A stretch of 12,710 nt of DNA, taken from assembly GCA_964415525.1 (NCBI GenBank), contig CAYQAS010000118.1, positions 1 to 12,710 on the forward strand, written 5' to 3'. The first letter of the stretch is position 1, and the number at the start of each line of letters is the position of its first letter. The notes beneath the pieces were generated by a model. That model ran no database searches. It was not told the DNA's origin and saw only the letters and a program-made list of their open reading frames with translations. Source of the stretch: CAZPUI01 sp964415525 (lineage in GTDB: Bacteria; Acidobacteriota; Holophagae; Holophagales; Holophagaceae). Below, in pieces: positions 5,699 through 11,132 of this stretch. Made by a program: the position numbers and the translations under genes.

Positions 5699-7882
5699 TC
5701 AGAATCGCATTTGAACTCCCAACGCAATCCTCCGCGGATCCTGGGGCGAACCGAACAGCTCCGTCCCGCCACTCGGGACACCGTGTGGGTTGACATTCCG
5801 GTAACGAGCATCCAGGCCGTTCTTCACCGTAAGGAAGGCCTCCGTTCTAGGGTTGAACAACCACCGGAGGGACAGTTCCAAATCCTGATAACCGGAGAGA
5901 GTCATGCGCTTCCCATCGGCATTCATCGCATTCATGCGCTGACGCCCCACGGATGTATACCGCGCACTACCGCTGAAGGCACCACGGGTGAACTCAACAC
6001 CAGCGCGCGCGATTGTGGGGGAGATCAAGCCGATTTCGACCTCATGCCCGTTCTCCATCGGGTCCACCTTCCCATCCACCTGGCTGATGGCGACGAAGGC
6101 GTTAAGTCGCCCCCCAGCGAGGATCTTCAGGTAGTCGAGTTGGACGGTACCCCCCGTGATGGTCTGGGATCCGAGATTGGTCCTGACCTCGATGAACGCC
6201 ACCGGCCATCCCCTGTAATGGCCGTTGTAAAGCTTGGTCGTGGTGGCATCATCCGCCAGGGCGTACAGGTTCTGGAGTTTGGTGTGGTACGCACTCAAAG
6301 ACAGACTCAGATCCGAAGCGAAATAGGTTCGATAACTGACTTCGAACGCCTTTTCCTTGATGGGTTGGAGCCCAGGATTTGGGAGCCGCCAGTAGAAGGA
6401 TTTGTAGGTACTGCCTCCGTCCTCTGAGAAGAAACTCCCAAAATGCGCGAAGGCCGCGTAGGGCGAAGGCGCCAGGAAGGCGGATCCATACAGCAGCTTC
6501 AGCGTGTTTTTCGGATTTACATTCCAGACGAGGCCGAGCCTAGGATTCGTCGTGCTTCCGTACCGGCTGTTGTCGTCATAGCGTGCCCCCAGGGTGGCGA
6601 TGAGGGTGGGGCTCAACTGGAACTGGCCCTGAAGGTAAAGACCCAGGTTCTTGTAACCCAAATGGAAGAAGTCCGCTTCCAGCGGCGTTCCGAGAATGGT
6701 GCCACTCACGGCCCGACTGGTGTCAACCGGCGCCTGCAAATCCGTACTCCAAGGCGTAGCATTCAACAGCTCAAAGCTCAAGCCACCAGTCACTTGCAAA
6801 GTAGCATCCCTGCTCCACAGCACCTGCTGTTCCGCCTTCCAACTAGAACTGGAAGCGTATTTGTAGCCCGGATTCATGCCGGTATACGCATTTCTGAAAT
6901 TGCTGTTGGGGTTCAGCTCGTACAGGCTTCCCGAAATCGAGCTCTGCAACTGATAGGCCCCCAATTGCTGGTGGTAGCTCAATCCTCCAACGGTCACACC
7001 ATGTCCAATGAAGGCAGCATCGGTGTAAATCGAATCGTTAGGGCTGTTCAGCATGGAAGTTGACGTTTTTACGCTGTTCTTGAAAAACATGAAACGAAAA
7101 TGCTCCATCACAAGCTGGGAGTGCACCGCCTGGGTGCGAGTGGCATAGCCAGGATCGGGATCATAGGGCACCGAGGCCGACATCGGTCCAAAGATGGTCT
7201 GGAATTGATTCCCCCGCTGAGGCCCGAATCCCTGGAAATCAGCCCAGTGTTTTTCCAGATCCGGCTGGGGATCGACCATCCACTGCCCTGCAATGGACAG
7301 CTTCATGCCGTTCCCAAGTTCCCGACCCCACAACACGTTGCCAAACCTCATCCCATCCCCATCCAGGGCGAGTGTCGCTTCTCCCCCAGAACTGGGATCG
7401 CGGGTGATGATGTTCACGACTCCCGACACCGCATCAGGTCCATACAGAGCCGAGGCTGGCCCATAGACCACTTCCACCTGCTTGGCGAGGTGCACCGGGT
7501 AGTTCTCCAGGAGTGGGATCTGCTCGTTGGTGGGGGGCGAAATTCGAACCCCATCCAGCAGCACCACGAACTTGTCGTGTCCCGGGATGCCCCGGATCGT
7601 GAAATCCGCAAACCATTCCACATCGGACCGGTAATCAACCTTCACATCGGGGAGGTCCCTAAGCACCTGCAAGAGCGACCGATAGCCACGGCGGCGTATC
7701 TGATCCTGGGTCACGACCTGCACCGTCGCAGGCGCGTCCCCGGCCTTCTGGGCCACCTTGCTGGCGGTGGTGATCGGCGTATTGAGAAGGTCCATGAGCT
7801 CCTTCTCCATATCCGGTGTCTGGGCGGACAGAGGGGCCACCGCCAGCATCAGGCAAAGCGGGCTTAACCGTAGGGCGCACAT
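5699..7882 (-). CDS. TonB-dependent outer-membrane receptor (siderophore/vitamin B12 receptor-like)
   Basis: A 727-residue gated outer-membrane channel that takes up a scarce ligand using TonB/ExbBD energy; the ligand is unknown. The ATG at 7882-7880 has AAGGAG five bases upstream and opens a signal peptide (MCALRLSPLCLMLAVAPLSA, cleavage about residue 20). The frame stays open further upstream to 8416, but that part shadows the divergent gene and lacks these signals. Residues about 45-162 are the plug domain: APATVQVVTQDQIRRRGYRS, DFTIRGIPGHDKFVVLLDGV, VEVVYGPASALYGPDAVSGV followed by VNIITRDP. The rest is the beta-barrel, ending RRIALGVQMRF with the terminal Phe that directs barrel assembly. 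The opening DLLNTPITTASKVAQKAGDA is typical of B12/colicin-type receptors in Acidobacteriota and Proteobacteria. GC is clearly lower than in the neighbours. It is divergent from the dehydrogenase-like gene. No TonB, ExbB/D or ABC permease lies nearby. Confidence 0.95.
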   Translation of the reverse strand: MCALRLSPLCLMLAVAPLSAQTPDMEKELMDLLNTPITTASKVAQKAGDAPATVQVVTQDQIRRRGYRSLLQVLRDLPDVKVDYRSDVEWFADFTIRGIPGHDKFVVLLDGVRISPPTNEQIPLLENYPVHLAKQVEVVYGPASALYGPDAVSGVVNIITRDPSSGGEATLALDGDGMRFGNVLWGRELGNGMKLSIAGQWMVDPQPDLEKHWADFQGFGPQRGNQFQTIFGPMSASVPYDPDPGYATRTQAVHSQLVMEHFRFMFFKNSVKTSTSMLNSPNDSIYTDAAFIGHGVTVGGLSYHQQLGAYQLQSSISGSLYELNPNSNFRNAYTGMNPGYKYASSSSWKAEQQVLWSRDATLQVTGGLSFELLNATPWSTDLQAPVDTSRAVSGTILGTPLEADFFHLGYKNLGLYLQGQFQLSPTLIATLGARYDDNSRYGSTTNPRLGLVWNVNPKNTLKLLYGSAFLAPSPYAAFAHFGSFFSEDGGSTYKSFYWRLPNPGLQPIKEKAFEVSYRTYFASDLSLSLSAYHTKLQNLYALADDATTTKLYNGHYRGWPVAFIEVRTNLGSQTITGGTVQLDYLKILAGGRLNAFVAISQVDGKVDPMENGHEVEIGLISPTIARAGVEFTRGAFSGSARYTSVGRQRMNAMNADGKRMTLSGYQDLELSLRWLFNPRTEAFLTVKNGLDARYRNVNPHGVPSGGTELFGSPQDPRRIALGVQMRF

Positions 7883-7916
7883 TCCGTCTCCTTGGAGAAT
7901 ATTTGACTGAACGCGC

Positions 7917-7970
7917 CTCGCATCGGTCAGTTCTCTGAGAAGGCTGAATCCATAACACCTCCGATGCGAG
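7917..7970. promoter_or_regulatory. Perfect 10-bp inverted repeat between receptor and dehydrogenase genes, probable operator
   Basis: CTCGCATCGG (7917-7926) and CCGATGCGAG (7961-7970) are exact reverse complements whose centres lie 44 bp apart, about four helical turns. Between them TTCTC-T-GAGAA (7931-7941) is a smaller palindrome, flanked by TCAG (7927-7930) and CTGA (7944-7947). The element fills most of the 97-bp divergent intergenic region. This suggests paired half-sites for a regulator controlling both genes, or a structured leader. No convincing -35/-10 pair was found around it. Confidence 0.45.
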
Positions 7971-7979
7971 AATGGCGCC

Positions 7980-8609
7980 ATGGGCAACACGGCATGGATC
8001 ATCGGGGCGGGACCGGGCATCGGGCGGGCGGCTGCGCAGCGCTTCGCGGCAGAGGGTTTCCGCGTGGGCTGTGTGATCAGGCCAGGGGATGACCTCACCG
8101 CGTATCCAGGCCTCGCCCTGGCGGCAGACGTGGGGGACCTTTCGGCACTGGAGGGCGCCTTGAACCGGCTCGAAGCAGACTTTGGCCTCCCCTCCCTGCT
8201 CCTCTTCAACGCCAGCACGGGGCGGTCCGGCACGGCGGCTGACCTCGGGCCGGAGGCCCTTTTGGAGGACCTCACCGGCAGCGGCGCGGCACTCCTGCTG
8301 GCGGTCCAGCGCGCCCTGCCCGCCATGCGCGCGGCGAGCCACGGCACGATCCTCGTCACCGGCGGTGGTCTCGCCTTCGGGCCCAAGGCTGGCCTCGCAA
8401 GCGCCAGCGCGGGCAAGGCCCTTCAGCGCAGCCTGACCCTCAGCCTCTCGGAAGAACTCGCACCGGAGGGCATCCACATCGCCAGTCTCGCCGTGTGCGG
8501 TTTCGTCCAACCGGGCACGCCCCTCAGCCCCGATGCTGTGGCAGAAGCCTTGTGGAACCTTCACCAGGAGCCTCAGGAAGCCTGGTCTCAGGAACGCCGG
8601 ATCCCCTGA
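7980..8609 (+). CDS. Atypical short-chain dehydrogenase/reductase-like protein lacking the catalytic Tyr
   Basis: A 209-residue single Rossmann-fold protein. IIGAGPGIGRAAAQRFAAEG (residues 7-26) is the dinucleotide-binding turn, and AADVGDL (48-54) and LLLFNAST (73-80, in place of NNAG) follow the SDR order. The usual catalytic Ser region reads ILVTGGGLAFGP, and the YxxxK motif reads A142-S-A-G-K146, so Lys is kept but Tyr and probably Ser are gone. This Tyr-less subgroup with GGGLA, GKA and CGFVQPGTP blocks occurs in many bacteria as 'SDR family NAD(P)-dependent oxidoreductase'. It may bind the cofactor without classical redox chemistry. The ATG at 7980 has only a weak purine stretch (GCGAG) upstream. 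It is divergent from the TonB receptor, and its 3' end overlaps the convergent binding-protein gene by 22 bp. No substrate can be proposed. Confidence 0.85.
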   Translation: MGNTAWIIGAGPGIGRAAAQRFAAEGFRVGCVIRPGDDLTAYPGLALAADVGDLSALEGALNRLEADFGLPSLLLFNASTGRSGTAADLGPEALLEDLTGSGAALLLAVQRALPAMRAASHGTILVTGGGLAFGPKAGLASASAGKALQRSLTLSLSEELAPEGIHIASLAVCGFVQPGTPLSPDAVAEALWNLHQEPQEAWSQERRIP

Positions 8610-9880
8610 CCCGATCTCCGCTCGGCGGCTCGCCGTTCCTGGATCTCGCCCAATTCCGTCCGCATCGATTTTGCGCAGTTCGGGCAGAGTCCATGGCTGA
8701 AGGTCGCCCCGGAGTGGGCCTGGACGTAGCTCTCCACCTGGGTCCAGAAGCCCTGGTCGTCGCGGATCATCTTGCACGAAGCGCAGATGGGCAGGAGTCC
8801 CGAGAGGGTCTGCACTTGCGCCAGGGCACCCCGGAGCCGACGGGCGAGGCGAACATAATGGAAGACGATCCCGCCCAACAGCACGATCGCCCCGAAACTC
8901 GCTGCCAACAGCAGCAGCGTGCGCGATTCCAAACCCCTTCGCTCCCGGTAGAGAAAGCCGTCCAGGTGGGTCTCGCCCTGCAGCATCCCCAGGCTCCGAT
9001 AGACGCCAGCGATGTGGTGCCAGCGCCCGGGGTACTGGTACCCGAGCTCCACCAGCGAGGGGAGGATGTGCCGTTCCACTTCCCGTGCCTCGAAGAGCAG
9101 GTGCTCCCGGCTGTGACGGCTGCCATAGCGGGTGAGGATGAGGTCTGCGAGTTCCTCCGGGTGGCCGAGGGCGTAGCGCCAGCCCTTCAGGCTCGCTTCG
9201 CGGAACGCCTTCACCAGGGCGGGATCCTTGTTCACCATCGACTCGGTCGTGAACAAGGTGTCGCCGTAGAAATCCAGCCCTGCGGCCTGAGGAGAGAACA
9301 CCATCGGTTCCACCCCGGCCTCTCGCAGATGGAAAGGCTCATCGGTACGGTAGGCGCTGAGTACATCCACCCGCCCCTCCACCAGATCCTGGATGCCGAA
9401 GGGATGGGTCCGGGTCTCATACTGCTGGGGATGGATGCCTTCCTGGATGAGGTAGGCCTTCAATTCCGCAGCCCCCTCCTCGAACTGCACCCGACGCCCG
9501 GCGAGATCATGGATGTGGCGGATGCCGCGATCCGCCCGGGCCATCAGCACCAGGGGACTGTGCTGGAAGATCACCGCGAGGCTGACCACCGGTCGCCCCT
9601 GGGCCCGATGCAGCACCAGGTCTGAGGTACCGATGCCAAAGATCGCCTGCCCCTGCAGCACCGTATCGACGGTAGAAACGCCCGGTTCGGCCTCCCGGAA
9701 GGTCACGTCCAAACCTGCATCCCGGTAGTAGCCCTTCTCCTGGGCCGCATAGTAGCCCGCGAACTGCCACTGGTGCTTCCACTTCAACTGCAGCGTCACG
9801 GGCTTTGAAGCCGCTGCCAGCGCGCAGCTCAGGCAGAGGAGCCATGCCGTCCACCATCGTCTGACTGGCACCCGGTTCAT
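8588..9880 (-). CDS. Membrane-anchored NMT1/THI5-like substrate-binding receptor with cytoplasmic Cys4 tail
   Basis: A 430-residue protein. ATG 9880-9878 is chosen because GAGGGGG (9896-9890) lies 9 bases upstream and a signal sequence follows (RRWW, then TAWLLCLSCALAAA). Residues about 28-310 form an NMT1/THI5-like periplasmic binding domain: LQLKWKHQWQFAGYYAAQEK, GYYRDAGLDV, FGIGTSDLVL, then HDLAGRRVQF and DLVEGRVDVL. This family binds thiamine precursors, aromatic or sulfonate ligands. A membrane helix covers about 321-344 (TLLLLAASFGAIVLLGGIVF). The cytoplasmic tail holds VQTLSGLLPICASCKMIRDD (C366, C369), HS at 389-390 and FSHGLCPNCAKSM (C399, C402). This C-x2-C...C-x2-C module is commonly attached to GGDEF, PAS and kinase proteins, probably a metal- or redox-binding element. 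Here nothing follows it but a basic 28-residue end, so no enzymatic output is present. It lies 64 bp downstream of the phosphatase gene on the same strand. The fold is secure, the ligand and role are not. Confidence 0.88.
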   Translation of the reverse strand: MNRVPVRRWWTAWLLCLSCALAAASKPVTLQLKWKHQWQFAGYYAAQEKGYYRDAGLDVTFREAEPGVSTVDTVLQGQAIFGIGTSDLVLHRAQGRPVVSLAVIFQHSPLVLMARADRGIRHIHDLAGRRVQFEEGAAELKAYLIQEGIHPQQYETRTHPFGIQDLVEGRVDVLSAYRTDEPFHLREAGVEPMVFSPQAAGLDFYGDTLFTTESMVNKDPALVKAFREASLKGWRYALGHPEELADLILTRYGSRHSREHLLFEAREVERHILPSLVELGYQYPGRWHHIAGVYRSLGMLQGETHLDGFLYRERRGLESRTLLLLAASFGAIVLLGGIVFHYVRLARRLRGALAQVQTLSGLLPICASCKMIRDDQGFWTQVESYVQAHSGATFSHGLCPNCAKSMRTELGEIQERRAAERRSGQGIRRS

Positions 9881-9909
9881 GGTCAGCAGCCCCCTCTGCA
9901 AGGTGGGCC

Positions 9910-9938
9910 AGCATAGGGTTCCTACAGAGAAGGCGCAA
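9910..9938 (-). promoter_or_regulatory. Possible sigma-70 promoter for the NMT1-like receptor gene
   Basis: On the minus strand TTGCGC (9938-9933, four of six) and TATGCT (9915-9910, four of six) are 17 bp apart in the 64-bp gap after the phosphatase stop. Transcription would begin about 9903, just before the GAGGGGG ribosome site. This would allow expression separate from the hydrogenase-phosphatase operon. No terminator is seen in the gap, so read-through is equally possible. Confidence 0.3.
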
Positions 9939-9944
9939 TCGGCC

Positions 9945-11132
9945 TCAGATGAACTTCAGTTCCACGTCCTTCAGGTATTTCTGGCTGAGCACCCGCTGGA
10001 GTCGACGCAGGATGTTGCGGCGGATGTCCAGGTCGGCGGGGAGGTTGGGGTCCTGCAGGGCCTCGTTGATACGGGTGCCGGCGACGATGTGGATGACATC
10101 GCTCTCCAGCATGAGCGTCGCCAGCTGCGTCGCGGCGTTGGTGCGCAGCTGATCGACATCGTCCTCTTCCAGGATTCGAGTCAGGGTGGCCAGGGTGATG
10201 GCGCCTTCCGTGACCAGATCGAAGCCGTCGAGGGAACAGGTCGGCGGCACGTCGGGATCCAGGTTCCGCAGGTTGAGAGGCATCTTCAATTCGAGCCCCA
10301 GTTCCCGCGCCACGAGGTTCGCGGTGCTGCCGCCGCAGACCACCTTGCGGCCCTCGAAGTCCCGGGCCATCTCGGCAATCTGATGGTCCCGTTCGCGGTT
10401 CACCGGCGGACCGGTGATGAGCAGCAGTTCCCGGGGCAGGCGGTACGAGACCACGCCGCAGGTGATGTCGTCCTTGGCCTTGTGGCCGTCCAGGGCCACC
10501 GCCTGACCCACCATGTAGCGGCTGAGCTGGCGACCGTTGATCCCCGGTTCCTGCTGCACCTTTTGGATCAGCGCCTGCTGGACGGCGGCAGCGCCCCAGC
10601 CCAGCGGCATCACCTTGGAGCCGACCCCCGCCTGGGTGATGCCGTCACTGAACACCACGACGCGATCCCCCGGCACCGCCTGGAATTCCACGAAGCGCAG
10701 CACCTCGTGCCGCCCTGTGGACGTCGCGAGGGTGAATTCCTCCCGGGGCAAGTCCAGCACCAGGTTGCGGCGCAGAATGACCGATGTGGGATTGTCGAAA
10801 TTGACAAGGCGCGTGCGCCCCCGGCGGTCCATATCCACGATGGTGAAGGTCGAATAGGCGATCTCGCGCACGCTGCACACCGGCAGCGTCTCCATGATCG
10901 TGCTCGCGGCCTGACGGAGATCCGCCTCCGCCTGCACATAGCGCGCGGCCATGGTGGCGGTGAGGTTGGCCAGGACATTGGCCTTGATGCCGCTGCCCAG
11001 GCCATCCGCCAGAACGGAGATCACCCGCCCGCGGTCCGCCCGCACGCTGTGCCAGACGTCGCCGAAGGCCGCCTGGCCGTGCTTCTTGAGCTGGAAGTGC
11101 TCGACTTCAATGACGGGCCAGCGCTGGGGCAT
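9945..11132 (-). CDS. SpoIIE-type PP2C serine/threonine phosphatase linked to the sensory hydrogenase
   Basis: A 395-residue cytoplasmic protein phosphatase. Residues about 10-232 form the SpoIIE/PP2C domain with its metal-binding acidic motifs: LADGLGSGIKANVLA (Asp43), VVFSDGITQAG (Asp163) and KAKDDITCGVV (Asp221/Asp222). All are intact, so it should be active. Residues about 236-395 form a second domain that I cannot name, with LLITGPPVNRERDHQIAEMA, KVVCGGSTANLVARELG and FDLVTEGAITLATLTRILEE. From memory, similar C-termini occur in phosphatases beside [FeFe]-hydrogenase genes in Clostridia. The ATG (11132-11130) overlaps the hydrogenase stop by one base (TGATG), and AAAGGGG (11148-11142) lies inside the hydrogenase 3' end, so translation is coupled. 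SpoIIE phosphatases usually dephosphorylate anti-sigma-factor-antagonist proteins; no such partner is in the window. It is probably controlled by the H-cluster/PAS sensor encoded just upstream. Confidence 0.93.
   Translation of the reverse strand: MPQRWPVIEVEHFQLKKHGQAAFGDVWHSVRADRGRVISVLADGLGSGIKANVLANLTATMAARYVQAEADLRQAASTIMETLPVCSVREIAYSTFTIVDMDRRGRTRLVNFDNPTSVILRRNLVLDLPREEFTLATSTGRHEVLRFVEFQAVPGDRVVVFSDGITQAGVGSKVMPLGWGAAAVQQALIQKVQQEPGINGRQLSRYMVGQAVALDGHKAKDDITCGVVSYRLPRELLLITGPPVNRERDHQIAEMARDFEGRKVVCGGSTANLVARELGLELKMPLNLRNLDPDVPPTCSLDGFDLVTEGAITLATLTRILEEDDVDQLRTNAATQLATLMLESDVIHIVAGTRINEALQDPNLPADLDIRRNILRRLQRVLSQKYLKDVELKFI

Noticed and set aside
5711..7867. Three consecutive long plus-strand reading frames opposite the TonB receptor
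   Set aside because: They lie antisense to a gene with clear plug and barrel motifs, have no domain signatures or ribosome sites, and are expected as shadows in GC-rich DNA.
7883..7979. Cobalamin riboswitch or Fur box ahead of the TonB receptor
   Set aside because: The space is only 97 bp, too short for a full cobalamin riboswitch, and I see no AT-rich 19-bp Fur-like palindrome.
7883..8416. N-terminal extension of the TonB receptor frame to 8416
   Set aside because: The signal peptide and AAGGAG ribosome site are at 7882; the extension is antisense to the SDR-like gene and of Arg/Ala/Pro-rich shadow composition.
7659..8777. 372-codon minus-strand reading frame spanning the receptor start and the SDR gene
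   Set aside because: Out of frame with the receptor, crosses three real genes and shows no motifs.
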